Assembly (NCBI GenBank): GCA_019636675.1
Contig: JAHBXC010000002.1
Coordinates: 682,001-746,000, forward strand
Reading direction: 5' to 3'
Origin: Phycisphaeraceae bacterium
GTDB lineage: Bacteria > Planctomycetota > Phycisphaerae > Phycisphaerales > UBA1924
DNA: 64,000 nt
Position numbers and translations under genes: made by a program. This document shows positions 25,589 to 34,684 of this stretch, piece by piece (position 1 is the first letter of the stretch; the number at the start of each line of letters is the position of its first letter). Under the pieces are notes generated by a model. It searched no databases. It was given only the letters and a program-made list of their open reading frames with translations, and was not told the DNA's origin.

Positions 25589-26156
25589 GGGGTCTCCTCC
25601 TGGGGGTGGGTGGGGGGTGTGGGGGCCGGCCGGAGAGGCCCGGACGGTCCGGAAACACGGTAGCGCGAATCCCAAGAAGGGTCGTGCTCAGGGATGAGTC
25701 CAGTCCGGGTCGGGGGGTGAAACCGGGCACACAGACCCAGAACCTCGGGGCTGGGAGCAGCCGGAAACGGGGATTTCTGGAAGGTCTGGGAAGATGTGCA
25801 GGGAATCGGCTTGCGTTCCCGAAAAAACTGTTTACATTGACGAAAGCAGCGAGGGAACTCCACCCGGGGTTTCCCCGTACTGCCTGTTCTGCCCGCGGCA
25901 CGGATGCCTGCGGGTCGTCGCCTGATCGCCGAGCCCGGCGGATGTGCAGCGCGGCGTCCAAACGAGATCCGCACCCGCGCACGACTCCCGCTCGACGGGC
26001 CCGAATCCCTCGGAACCGATCGGCGGGCAAGATCGTCTCAACCTGTTGAAACGCTACCCCTGAGTCGAGCGTATAACCGGCTCCGGGGCTCAAGTATTGC
26101 CTCCATCGCGGCATCCGCCGCGTTCACTTTCGCGAAGGTTTCTCAAAGAGCACTCG
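25589..26156. other. 568-bp intergenic region between sod and the sigma factor gene
   Basis: No credible ORF was found. The sod-proximal part is G-rich. An AT-rich island at 25819-25845 includes A6 and TTTACATTGA and could hold a promoter in either direction. Near the sigma gene TTGAAA (26046-26051) and TATAAC (26072-26077) look like -35/-10 hexamers, but their 20-base spacing is too long for a standard promoter. Confidence 0.5.
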
Positions 26157-27260
26157 ATGGTCCAGCACACGCCACAATCCGTCTCTCCGCTCGCGCAGGC
26201 CCGCCATCGTCGCGGCAGCGCGCTCACGGACGGTTCGCGCGCCAGCCGCCGTCGGCTCAGCCCCGAGGACGAGCGCACCCTCCACCACATGCTCACCAAA
26301 GAGCAGGACTACATCGACAACCCCGCCTTCTACGAGGAGGGCGCCGAGCGCAAGATCTACGACGAGGCCCCCGATATCCGCAAGCCGGACACGTCGTGGT
26401 ACCACCCCGTCATGGACGACATCACCCCCACGCGCCTCCGCGAGCGTGAGCGCGAGCAGCGCCACAGCGAGCAGGTCATCCTGACCGCCGCCGAGGAGCG
26501 GGTGCTGTTCCTCCAGTACAACTACGCCCGCCACTGCATCAGCGAGATCCAGAAGGTCGTCTGGGCACGCCCCGACCAGCAGCCCACCGACGAGCAGATC
26601 GACGATCTGCTCCGCTGGAAGCGCGTCGCAGAGCGTCTGCGCGAGCAGATCGCCAACACGAACCTCGCGCTCGTGCTCGCGATGGCCAAGCGCACCCGCA
26701 TGTCCGAGGTCGACTTCGCGGACCTGGTCTCCGAGGGCAACATGGCCCTCCTCCGCGCCGTCGATAAGTTCGATGCCGGTCGTGGCTTCAAGTTCAGCAC
26801 CTACGCCTGCCGCGCCATCCTCAAGGCGTTCTCCCGCCAGGCGATGAAGCTCAGCAAGTACCGTCAGCGCTTCCCCACGGACTTCGACCCCAAGCTCGAG
26901 AAATCGGATTTCCTCGAGACCAAGCGGGCCGAGTTCGAGCAGGACGCCGCCAGCGAGGTCCGGCGGATCGTCACCGAGAACCGCGCTGACCTGTCCGACA
27001 TCGAGCGCACCGTCATCGAGCACCGCTTCGGGCTCGAGTCCGGCCAACTCGAGAAGCCCATGACCCTCGAGCAGGTCGGGCAGATCATCGGCGTCACCAA
27101 GGAGCGCGTGCGCCAGATCCAGAACAAGGCCCTGGAGAAGATCCGCGGCCAGCTCGAGTCCGCCTTCCTCGGCGCCCCCAAGAAGGACGAGGAAGCCGCC
27201 CAGGGCGAGGCCGCCAACGAAGGCCCCGCCAAGCGCATCGCCGACCTTATGAACGCCTGA
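26157..27260 (+). CDS. RNA polymerase sigma-70 family factor
   Basis: A 367-residue sigma factor. Region 2 is seen in NLALVLAMAKRT, DLVSEGNMALLRAVDKF and FKFSTYACRAILKAFSR; region 4 is complete in MTLEQVGQIIGVTKERVRQI, the helix-turn-helix that reads -35 sequences. Region 3 is short and diverged, and the N terminus has a long Arg/Glu-rich stretch without a canonical region 1.1. This places it among group 2/3 alternative factors, but it could also be a major factor of this lineage. The ATG at 26157 has AAAGAG upstream, and a strong terminator follows, so the gene is monocistronic. Confidence 0.88.
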   Translation: MVQHTPQSVSPLAQARHRRGSALTDGSRASRRRLSPEDERTLHHMLTKEQDYIDNPAFYEEGAERKIYDEAPDIRKPDTSWYHPVMDDITPTRLREREREQRHSEQVILTAAEERVLFLQYNYARHCISEIQKVVWARPDQQPTDEQIDDLLRWKRVAERLREQIANTNLALVLAMAKRTRMSEVDFADLVSEGNMALLRAVDKFDAGRGFKFSTYACRAILKAFSRQAMKLSKYRQRFPTDFDPKLEKSDFLETKRAEFEQDAASEVRRIVTENRADLSDIERTVIEHRFGLESGQLEKPMTLEQVGQIIGVTKERVRQIQNKALEKIRGQLESAFLGAPKKDEEAAQGEAANEGPAKRIADLMNA

Positions 27261-27285
27261 TCCACAGGCTATCCCGAACCCCACC

Positions 27286-27320
27286 AGCGCCCGCGTCCCC
27301 CGACGCGGGCGCTTTCTTTT
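27286..27320 (+). terminator. Rho-independent terminator of the sigma factor gene
   Basis: AGCGCCCGCGTC pairs perfectly with GACGCGGGCGCT across a four-base loop, followed by TTTCTTTT. Confidence 0.92.
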
Positions 27321-27480
27321 GGGTGTCCGCCGCATAACGCCGTCTGGGAGCGGGTTGAGTTATGTAAAGCACTCACCCTTCCTGCTCGGGTGCCCCGGGG
27401 CATTCCTGACCCGGGCTCTTCACCTACCACGCCTCGAACTCGGGCATGCGTGAATCGTCTCCGCGGAATGTACGACGAAC

Positions 27481-27507
27481 CGTGGCACGGCCTGCGGCCG
27501 TACCACG
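27481..27507. repeat. REP-like palindrome 1
   Basis: Twelve-base arms with one mismatch around a TGC loop (CGTGGCACGGCC / GGCCGTACCACG), followed by CCACCC. It is one of two related hairpins in the 321-base gap between the sigma gene and mnmA, which otherwise holds only a terminator. Confidence 0.6.
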
Positions 27508-27541
27508 CCACCCTTTGAACATTGAAGAAGGGTGACGCAAC

Positions 27542-27566
27542 CACTGGCAAGCATCGCTTGCCAGTG
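27542..27566. repeat. REP-like palindrome 2
   Basis: CACTGGCAAGC and GCTTGCCAGTG form a perfect 11-bp stem with a three-base loop, again followed by CCACCC. It lies 16 bases beyond the mnmA stop; there is no T-tract, so a repeat element is more likely than a simple terminator. Confidence 0.65.
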
Positions 27567-27581
27567 CCACCCGAGACAAGT

Positions 27582-28733
27582 TCAGGAAATCCACCCGCCC
27601 CCGAGCACCACGCTCGTTGTCGCCGCGTCGTAGCACACCACCGCCTGCCCGGGCGCCACCGCGCGCTGCGCGTCGTCGAACTCGACCTCCAGCAGGTCCC
27701 GCTCCATATCCACGCGGCAGCGCGCCGGCACGGGCTCGGCGTTGTATCGGATCTTCGCGTAGCACGCCGTCCACTCGGCGAACTCGCGCTCGTCCACGAG
27801 CCAGTTCACCTCGCGCGCCGCGCACGACTTCGTCTCGAGCATCTCGGCCGGGCCCACCGTCACCGTGTTGGTGTTCGCGTCCTTGTTCACGACATAGATC
27901 GGGTAGCCCAACGCCACGCCCACGCCGCGGCGTTGCCCGATCGTGAAGCGGTGCTGCCCGTCGTGCTTCCCGACGACGCGCCCCTCCGGATCGACGATCG
28001 CGCCCTCGCGCATCTCCCCCGGGCGGCGCCTCTCGACGAGCGACGCGTAGTCGTTGTCCGGGACGAAGCAGATCTCCTGCGAGTCCGGCTTGTCGAACAC
28101 CGGCAGCCCGAACCCGCGCGCCATCTCGCGCACGCGACCCTTCTCGAACTCGCCGATGGGCAGCAGCATCTCGCCCAGCCGGTCCCGCGGCGCCCCGAAC
28201 AAGACATACGACTGGTCCTTGTCGTGATCCACGCCGCGCAGCAGCCGGGGCGAGGGCCCCGTCCGGTCGATCCGCGCGTAGTGGCCCGACGCGACGAAAT
28301 CGCACCCAAGCGTCTTTGCGTACTCGTGCAGTTTGCCGAACTTCAGCCAGTCGTTGCAGCGCACGCAGGGGTTGGGCGTGCGCCCGCTCGCGTACTCGTC
28401 CACGAAATAGTCGATGATGCGCCCGAAGTCCTTCTTGAAGTTGCACACATAGAAGGGCACGCCCAGTTCCGCCGCGACGAGGCGCGCGTCGGCGGCGTCG
28501 CCCACCGAGCAGCACCCCTGATGCCCGATCTTCACCTTCCGGGGGTCGCACGCCTCGCGCTGGGCCTCGTCGAAGGTCTGGATCGCGTCGAGTTCCTCGC
28601 CGGGCGAGCCCAGGCGCATGAAGCAGCCGACGACCTCGTAGCCCTCGCGCAGGAGCAGCGCGGCGGCGACGGAGGAATCCACCCCGCCCGACATGGCGAC
28701 CAGCGCTTTGCCCTTTCCCGAAGCGGGTTTCAC
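27582..28733 (-). CDS. mnmA: tRNA-specific 2-thiouridylase MnmA
   Basis: MnmA thiolates the wobble uridine of tRNA Lys/Glu/Gln. Seen: PP-loop AMSGGVDSSVAAALL, FDEAQREACDPRKVKIGHQG with its CC pair, NPCVRCNDWLKFG (catalytic Cys), ATGHYAR-equivalent ASGHYARID, KDQSYVLFG, PDSQEICFVPDNDY (second catalytic Cys), and IGQRRGVGVALGYPIYV. The GTG at 28733 is preferred because the minus-strand TACCGT box lies five bases upstream and the first beta-strand is retained; a longer frame at 28895 would overlap the divergent putA. Length 383 aa is standard. Confidence 0.93.
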   Translation of the reverse strand: MKPASGKGKALVAMSGGVDSSVAAALLLREGYEVVGCFMRLGSPGEELDAIQTFDEAQREACDPRKVKIGHQGCCSVGDAADARLVAAELGVPFYVCNFKKDFGRIIDYFVDEYASGRTPNPCVRCNDWLKFGKLHEYAKTLGCDFVASGHYARIDRTGPSPRLLRGVDHDKDQSYVLFGAPRDRLGEMLLPIGEFEKGRVREMARGFGLPVFDKPDSQEICFVPDNDYASLVERRRPGEMREGAIVDPEGRVVGKHDGQHRFTIGQRRGVGVALGYPIYVVNKDANTNTVTVGPAEMLETKSCAAREVNWLVDEREFAEWTACYAKIRYNAEPVPARCRVDMERDLLEVEFDDAQRAVAPGQAVVCYDAATTSVVLGGGWIS

Positions 28734-28738
28734 GGAGA

Positions 28739-28744
28739 ACGGTA
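28739..28744 (-). promoter_or_regulatory. TACCGT -10 box, leaderless type
   Basis: On the minus strand TACCGT ends five bases before the GTG of mnmA, which supports that start. Confidence 0.45.
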
Positions 28745-28782
28745 GGGGGTTGGAGGGCGCCGGGCCCGCCCTCCCGGACGCG

Positions 28783-28788
28783 TAGAAT
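28783..28788 (+). promoter_or_regulatory. TAGAAT -10 box for putA
   Basis: TAGAAT lies about 60 bases before the putA ATG. A leader with AAGGAAG would follow, so this gene is leadered in contrast to its divergent neighbour mnmA. Confidence 0.35.
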
Positions 28789-28849
28789 CCCGTCGCGTCC
28801 GACCCGGTCTGGACGCCCCGCGCTGTTTCGTCGCAAGGAAGCCCGCCGC

Positions 28850-31800
28850 ATGGCCCTGTTCTCGCGCAAGGCAAAGAAGCCCTCCACCACCGCACGACCT
28901 CCCAGCGGGGCGGCGGCGACTCACCGCGCGCAGCCCGCGGCCACGGTCTCCCCCACGCACGCCCCGCCGCAGATCGCCGCCCTCGAGCCGCGCATCCAGC
29001 AGGTCGGCGCCGAGATGCTCTCCCTCGCGAACGCGAACAAGGCCGGGATGCTGAGCAAGCAGTTCTGGTCCGACAAACTGATGGACTGGTCCATGAAAGA
29101 CCAGGGCTTCAAGGTGCAGCTGTTCCGCTTCGTCGACGCGTTCCCGGCGCTGCGCACGCCCGACATGGTGCACGAGCACCTCGTCGATTACCTGACGCAG
29201 CCGGGCGTCAACCCGCCCCCGGGCATGGACCTCGGCATCAAGGCCGGAGGCCTGGCGAAGGGCATCTTCACCAACACCGTGTCCTCGCAGATCAAGGGCA
29301 TGGCGAGCAAGTTCATCGCCGGGACCGACGCCGCCACCGCGCTGCCGGGGCTCAAGAAGCTCTGGAGCGACGGCATCGCCTTCAGCGTCGACCTGCTGGG
29401 CGAGGCGTGCGTGAGCGCGCCCGAGGCCGACGCGTACCGCGACAAGTACCTCGACCTGATCAACAACCTCCCGCGCGAGGTCGCGTCGTGGAAGGCGCAG
29501 GAGCGTCTGGAGCGCGACCACCTCGGCCCCGTGCCTCGCGTGAATGTGTCGATCAAGATCTCGTCGCTCTCGCCGAAGTGCGACCCGCTCAAGGGGAAGG
29601 TCGCCCTCGACGACCTGATGACCCGCCTGCGCCCCATCCTCGAGGCCGCGAAGCAGAACAATGTCTTCGTGAACTTCGACATGGAGCAGTTCTCGCTCAA
29701 GGACTTCACGCTCGACCTGTTCATGCGCTGCTGCGACGAGTTCGACTTCGACGCCGGGCTCGCGATGCAGGCGTACCTGAAGTCGGGCGACGCCGACGCG
29801 AAGCGGATCTGCGAGTGGTCGAAGCGCACCGGGCGCGTCGTCACAGTGCGCCTCGTGAAGGGTGCGTATTGGGATTACGAGACGATCCACGCCGAGGAGA
29901 TGGGCTGGCCATGCCCGGTGTGGAACACGAAGCGCGAGACCGACGCGTGCTTCGAGCGCATGACCACGATCTTCCTCGACTCGACGCCCCGGCGCGCCGG
30001 CGAGGGCGGCGTCAAACTCGCGCTGGGCTCGCACAATGTCCGCTCCATCGCGACGGCGGTCGCCGGCCTCGAAGCCCGCGGGCTGCCGAAGGAAGCGATC
30101 GAGCTGCAGATGCTCCACGGCATGGCGGACCAGCTCAAGACCGCCGCCGAGCAGATGGGCCTGCGCGTGCGCGAGTATGTCCCGGTGGGGGAGATGATCC
30201 CCGGCATGGCCTACCTCGTGCGCCGCCTGCTCGAGAACACCAGCAACGAGTCGTGGCTGCGCGCCGGCTTCATGGACAACGCGTCCACCGATGTCCTGCT
30301 CGCGTCGCCCCACACATCCGCCGCCGCCATCCCGGCGCATGTCAACGGGATGTCCGTCAACGGTCACTCGCAGACCAGCTCCGTGCAGCCCGGGGGCAAG
30401 CCCGACCTGTACCTGATCGCGCCCGAGCGTCACGCCCTCACGCCGGCGATCCCCGGGGTGGGCAACGACCGCCCCTTCTTCACCGAACCGATGCGCGACC
30501 TCAGCGATTCCTCGCAGCGCGAGGCGTTCGCGAGCGCCGTCGCCCGCGCGAGCGTGCCGAAGGTCGCCAACGACAAGACCCCGGCCGACGCGAGCGCCGC
30601 GGTCGCGAAGGCCGCCGAGTTCTTCCGCTCGTGGCGCGACGAGGACCCGCGCGTGCGCGCCGCGGTCCTCACCCGGGCCGCCAACATCATGCGCTCGCGG
30701 CGCGACGAGCTGGCCGGCGTCATGATCCGCGAGAGCGGCAAGACCTGGCGCGAGGCCGACGCCGATGTCTGCGAGGCGATCGACTTCTGCGAGTACTACG
30801 CGCGTCTCGCCGTCCCGCTCTTCGAGCGCCAGCGCCTCGGGCGATTCATCGGCGAGCTCGACGAGCAGTGGCATCAGCCCCGGGGCGTGGCCGCGATCAT
30901 CGCGCCGTGGAACTTCCCCCTCGCGATCTGCTGCGGCATGACGGTCGCGGCGCTCGTCACCGGCAACACGGTCGTCGTCAAGCCCGCCGAGCAGACGCCC
31001 GGCATCGCGAAGATCCTCGTCGACATCCTCCACGAGGCCGGCGCCCCGCGCGACGCGCTGCACTTCCTGCCCGCGCCGGGCGAGACCACCGGCGCCGCCC
31101 TCGTGCGCGACCCGCGCGTCGCGCTCATCGCGTTCACCGGCAGCAAGGCGGTCGGGCTCGACATCATCAAGGCAGCGGGCGTGACCCCCGAAGACCAGCC
31201 CTTCGTGAAGCGCGTCGTGTGCGAGATGGGCGGCAAGAACGCCCTCATCGTCGACACGAGCGCCGACCTCGACGAGGCGGTGCTGGGCGTGCGCCAGAGC
31301 GCCTTCGGCTTCCAGGGCCAGAAGTGCTCGGCGTGCTCGCGCGCCATCGTGCTCGACGCGCACTACGACACCTTCGTCGAGCGCATCGTCGAAGCGACCA
31401 GGGCCCTGGTCGTGGGCGACCCGCTCGACCCCGCGACCGACGTCGGCCCCGTCATCGACGAGGAGTCGGCGAAGAAGATCCGGTCGTACATCGAGCGGGG
31501 CAAGCGCGACCTGCGCTGCGTGCTCGAGACGCCCGTCCCGGCGGGGCTCGAGCAGAAGGTCGGTAAGCCCTTCGTCGGACCGACGATCTTCGCCGATGTC
31601 CCGCCCGACCACGCGCTCGCGCGCGAGGAGATCTTCGGCCCCGTCCTCGCGATCATTCGCGCCAAGGACTACGACGAGGCCCTGCGCATCGCCAACAGCA
31701 GCGTGTACAAGCTCACCGGCGGCGTCTACAGCCGCAAACCCAGCAACCTCGAACGCGCGCGCAAGGACTTCCGCGTCGGCAATCTCTACCTGAACCGCGG

Positions 31801-31957
31801 CATCACGGGCGCGCTCGTCGGGCGACAGCCCTTCGGCGGGTTCGGCATGTCGGGCGTCGGGTCGAAGGCCGGCGGCGCGGAATACCTGCTCCAGTTCGTC
31901 GAGCCTCGCTGCTGCACCGAGAACACGATGCGCCGCGGGTTCGCGCCCGAGTTGTGA
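28850..31957 (+). CDS. putA: Bifunctional proline dehydrogenase / P5C dehydrogenase PutA
   Basis: A 1,035-residue fusion that oxidises proline to glutamate. The N-terminal FAD proline dehydrogenase barrel includes VSIKISSLSPKCDPL, VNFDMEQFSLKDFT, AYLKSGDADAKRI, RLVKGAYWDYE and the RRLLENTSNESWLRAG end motif. The C-terminal aldehyde dehydrogenase has APWNFPLAICCGMT, FTGSKAVG, catalytic Glu in CEMGGKNALIV and Cys in GQKCSACSRAIV. No N-terminal DNA-binding domain is present, so this is a minimal bifunctional type without autoregulation. Start ATG has AAGGAAG upstream. It links to the nearby arginine genes through glutamate semialdehyde. Confidence 0.95.
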   Translation: MALFSRKAKKPSTTARPPSGAAATHRAQPAATVSPTHAPPQIAALEPRIQQVGAEMLSLANANKAGMLSKQFWSDKLMDWSMKDQGFKVQLFRFVDAFPALRTPDMVHEHLVDYLTQPGVNPPPGMDLGIKAGGLAKGIFTNTVSSQIKGMASKFIAGTDAATALPGLKKLWSDGIAFSVDLLGEACVSAPEADAYRDKYLDLINNLPREVASWKAQERLERDHLGPVPRVNVSIKISSLSPKCDPLKGKVALDDLMTRLRPILEAAKQNNVFVNFDMEQFSLKDFTLDLFMRCCDEFDFDAGLAMQAYLKSGDADAKRICEWSKRTGRVVTVRLVKGAYWDYETIHAEEMGWPCPVWNTKRETDACFERMTTIFLDSTPRRAGEGGVKLALGSHNVRSIATAVAGLEARGLPKEAIELQMLHGMADQLKTAAEQMGLRVREYVPVGEMIPGMAYLVRRLLENTSNESWLRAGFMDNASTDVLLASPHTSAAAIPAHVNGMSVNGHSQTSSVQPGGKPDLYLIAPERHALTPAIPGVGNDRPFFTEPMRDLSDSSQREAFASAVARASVPKVANDKTPADASAAVAKAAEFFRSWRDEDPRVRAAVLTRAANIMRSRRDELAGVMIRESGKTWREADADVCEAIDFCEYYARLAVPLFERQRLGRFIGELDEQWHQPRGVAAIIAPWNFPLAICCGMTVAALVTGNTVVVKPAEQTPGIAKILVDILHEAGAPRDALHFLPAPGETTGAALVRDPRVALIAFTGSKAVGLDIIKAAGVTPEDQPFVKRVVCEMGGKNALIVDTSADLDEAVLGVRQSAFGFQGQKCSACSRAIVLDAHYDTFVERIVEATRALVVGDPLDPATDVGPVIDEESAKKIRSYIERGKRDLRCVLETPVPAGLEQKVGKPFVGPTIFADVPPDHALAREEIFGPVLAIIRAKDYDEALRIANSSVYKLTGGVYSRKPSNLERARKDFRVGNLYLNRGITGALVGRQPFGGFGMSGVGSKAGGAEYLLQFVEPRCCTENTMRRGFAPEL

Positions 31958-31967
31958 GCCGAGATGT

Positions 31968-32008
31968 ACAACGAAAGACGGCCGACGCCCCGTAGGGAGC
32001 GCCGGCCG
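31968..32008 (-). terminator. Terminator of the beta-propeller/dockerin gene
   Basis: Ten-base arms (31979-31988 and 31999-32008) with one mismatch, followed on the minus strand by TCTTTCGTTG. It may also help stop putA transcripts from the other side. Confidence 0.55.
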
Positions 32009-32071
32009 CTGTGAGGGTTCTCTCTCAGTCCCCTCGACGAGACCCGTCGCGTGGCGACGGGGTGTATCCGG

Positions 32072-33499
32072 TCAGTTGCAGGTCGAGCCGAAGTTGCTGA
32101 GGACCTCGTTGAGGTCGGAGAAGTTGACGACGCCGTCGTCGTTCAGGTCGCCGTCGAGGCCGGCGCCCGTCTGGCCGAACTGCGAGAGCACGACATTGAG
32201 GTCGGAGAAGTTGACGACGCCGTCGCCGTTGGTGTCGCCGGGGCAGTCGACCGAGCAGATGCCGACCCACTCGGCGATGTTGCTGACGGGGCCGGCGCCC
32301 GGGCCCGTCCCGTTGCCGACGCTGTTGAACGAGCCGGTGATGAACATGCGTCCCTCGCCGACTGCGATCGCGTTGGGGTTGTCGGTGCCAGCGCCGGCGC
32401 CGAAGCCGTCGCCGACTTCTTCCCAGCCGCTGCCGGTCCACTTCGCGAACTTGCGCATCGGCATCGTGCCGCCGGCGTCGGTCGACTCGAAGTTGCCGAC
32501 GGCGTAGAGCTCGCCGTTATAGACGCCGAACCGACGGATCTCGCGACCGGCCTGCGCGAAGCCGGGGGTCTCGAGGAACTGCGTGCCGTCCCAGCGGACG
32601 ACAGCGAAGGAGGGCGTGCCGGGCGAGGCGCCGAAGCGGTCGAAGCGCCCGCCGATGAAGAGCTTCTCGCCGCTGCCGTCGTCGAAGGCCTTCATCGCGA
32701 GGACCTGCGAGACGGGGCTGGTGGCGCGGAACACGCCGCCGCCCACGCCGTGGAAGTCGGTGCCGTCGAAACGCATGATGTGCTTGGAAACCACGAGCGG
32801 GTTGTTCGGGTCGTTCAGATCGGAGTCGTAGGTATCGAACCGTCCGGCGACGTAGAGGTCGCCCTGGAAGGACTCGAGCGCGAGGATGACGGGCGCGACC
32901 TGTCCGGCCCAGCCCTGCGAGTAGAACTCGTAGTTCGCGCCGTCCCACAGCCACAGACCCGGCTTCTGGTTGAGCCCGTCGTTGCCGGCGGTGCCGCCGG
33001 TGACGAGCTTGCCGTTCCACACGGTCATCGCCTGGATGAAGTCGAAGGTCGAGGTGTAGGGAGTGTTGGGAACGGTCTGGATCGACGAGCCGTCCCACGA
33101 CACAAGCGACTTGGAGTCGGGCACGTCGATGCCGTTGATGCGGATGCCGTTGTAGGCGCCGCCGATGTAGAGCTTCTCGCCGTCGCCGGGGTTGAAGACG
33201 GCGAAGGCGGAGACGAAGCCGTCGATGATGGACATGCCGCCGACGTTCGACGCGGCGTTCGTGGTCAGGTTGATTCGACCCACGCCGCCGGCGCTGACGC
33301 CCTGCAGCGAGGTGAACCCGCCGCCCGCGAAGAGCTGGCCGTTATAGACGATCGCGTTCGAGACGGAGCCGCCCAGTGCGCCGGGCACGCCGTAGGCGCG
33401 ATTCCAGGTGGGGCAGGGGTCGCCGGCGAGGGCAGTGCCCGAAGCGGCGCCAGCGAGAACAGTCAGAACGAGCACGGTCTTGGTGCGATTCTTGAGCAA
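32072..33499 (-). CDS. Secreted beta-propeller-like protein with C-terminal dockerin repeats
   Basis: A 475-residue exported protein with signal peptide KTVLVLTVLAGAASGTALA. About eight similar blade-like segments (IVYNGQLFAGGGF, KLYIGGAYNGI, GDLYVAGRF, KLFIGGRFD, GELYAVGNF, RMFITGSF) suggest a beta-propeller. The C terminus has two dockerin-type Ca-binding loops, GDTNGDGVVNFSDLN and GDLNDDGVVNFSDLN. No cohesin is visible in the window. The start is TTG 33499, supported by GGAGAGAG just upstream. Such proteins are abundant in Phycisphaerae and their partner is unknown. Confidence 0.82.
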   Translation of the reverse strand: MLKNRTKTVLVLTVLAGAASGTALAGDPCPTWNRAYGVPGALGGSVSNAIVYNGQLFAGGGFTSLQGVSAGGVGRINLTTNAASNVGGMSIIDGFVSAFAVFNPGDGEKLYIGGAYNGIRINGIDVPDSKSLVSWDGSSIQTVPNTPYTSTFDFIQAMTVWNGKLVTGGTAGNDGLNQKPGLWLWDGANYEFYSQGWAGQVAPVILALESFQGDLYVAGRFDTYDSDLNDPNNPLVVSKHIMRFDGTDFHGVGGGVFRATSPVSQVLAMKAFDDGSGEKLFIGGRFDRFGASPGTPSFAVVRWDGTQFLETPGFAQAGREIRRFGVYNGELYAVGNFESTDAGGTMPMRKFAKWTGSGWEEVGDGFGAGAGTDNPNAIAVGEGRMFITGSFNSVGNGTGPGAGPVSNIAEWVGICSVDCPGDTNGDGVVNFSDLNVVLSQFGQTGAGLDGDLNDDGVVNFSDLNEVLSNFGSTCN

Positions 33500-33740
33500 G
33501 GAACTCTCTCCAAAACGAAGGACGAAATGTCACAGGACCGGCCGAACGGGCCCGGAGGCCGGCTGAACACGCGCAGCGTACCAGAGATTTCATTGGCTGA
33601 AAAGAGCCCCGATGGTGGGGAGGGATACCCCAAGGCCCCGGCCGCTGGGCGGCATCCGGCAAGTCCTTGTCCCTTTGGGCGATGCAGAATCACGACCGAC
33701 CCCCTACGCTGGCCCCTGTGACCATGGAGGGACCCCACCG

Positions 33741-34670
33741 ATGGAAGGCGTCGAACTCAAGCAGCACGGAGGCGCGGCCATGACCGCTGGCGTCCAGATC
33801 ACACGCGTCGAACTCGAGCAAGACCAGCAGTGGTCCGACCTCATGGGCGGCGCCGCCCGGCTCGATGTCACTGTCCACGACCACGGGCTCTGCGCCATCA
33901 TCGATGTCATGCCCCGGCTCGTCCCGCAGGGCCACACCGCCGACCAGGCGATCGTCCAGGCGGCGCGCGTGTCCTACGGCGCCGGCACCAAGAAGGTGAA
34001 CGAGGATCGCGGGCTCATCCGCTACCTCCTGCGTCACCGGCACACGACGCCCTTCGAGATGGTCGAGTTCAAGTTCCACGTGCGCATGCCGATCTTCGTG
34101 GCGCGCCAGTGGATCAGGCACCGCACCGCGAACGTGAACGAGTACTCGGCGCGCTACTCGATCGTGCCCGACCGTTTCTATCGCCCCTCGCGCGACGATA
34201 TCCGCCAGCAGAGCAAGACCAACCGGCAGGGGCGCGACGAACTGATCGACGATGCGACGGCCGAGGCCTTCCTGGGCTACCTCGATCGCGCTGAAAGACT
34301 GCACGACGAGTACATGAAACTCACGGAGCAGGGCCTGGCGCGCGAGATCGCGCGCATCGGCCTGCCCCAGAGCGTGTACACCGAGTGGTATTGGAAGATC
34401 GACCTGCACAACCTGCTGCGCTTCCTCTCGCTGCGCATCGACGAGCACGCGCAGAAAGAGATCCGCGATTTCTCGCGCGCGATGCTGGCGCTCATCGAGC
34501 CGATGTGCCCGTGGACCGTCGAGGCGTGGCGCGACTACGAGCTGGAGAGCGTCCGCCTGACGCGACTGGAAATCGAGGCCCTGCGCGCCGGCGCGTCGGA
34601 GCTGGCGACCGACAACAAGCGCGAGCAGGCGGAGTGGGCCGAGAAACGCGCGAAGCTCGGGATGGAGTGA
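33741..34670 (+). CDS. thyX: FAD-dependent thymidylate synthase ThyX
   Basis: ThyX makes dTMP from dUMP with FAD, methylenetetrahydrofolate and NADPH. The signature RHRxxxxxxxS appears as RHRTANVNEYS; preceding VEFKFHVRMPIFVARQWI and downstream ARIGLPQSVYTEWYWKIDLH with NLLRFLSLR are family-typical. The 309-residue length fits. ATG 33741 is chosen for GGAGGG ten bases upstream; a second ATG at 33780 is possible. A TACGCT box at 33705-33710 probably drives a short leader. Confidence 0.95.
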   Translation: MEGVELKQHGGAAMTAGVQITRVELEQDQQWSDLMGGAARLDVTVHDHGLCAIIDVMPRLVPQGHTADQAIVQAARVSYGAGTKKVNEDRGLIRYLLRHRHTTPFEMVEFKFHVRMPIFVARQWIRHRTANVNEYSARYSIVPDRFYRPSRDDIRQQSKTNRQGRDELIDDATAEAFLGYLDRAERLHDEYMKLTEQGLAREIARIGLPQSVYTEWYWKIDLHNLLRFLSLRIDEHAQKEIRDFSRAMLALIEPMCPWTVEAWRDYELESVRLTRLEIEALRAGASELATDNKREQAEWAEKRAKLGME

Positions 34671-34684
34671 TCCCTCCCGGGGGC

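Noticed and set aside
26046-26077. Standard sigma-70 promoter for the sigma factor gene
   Set aside because: TTGAAA and TATAAC are present but 20 bases apart; I keep them only as a note.
28733-28895. Longer MnmA start at 28895
   Set aside because: It would overlap the divergent putA start and adds residues unrelated to MnmA; the GTG at 28733 is supported by a -10 box and protein alignment.
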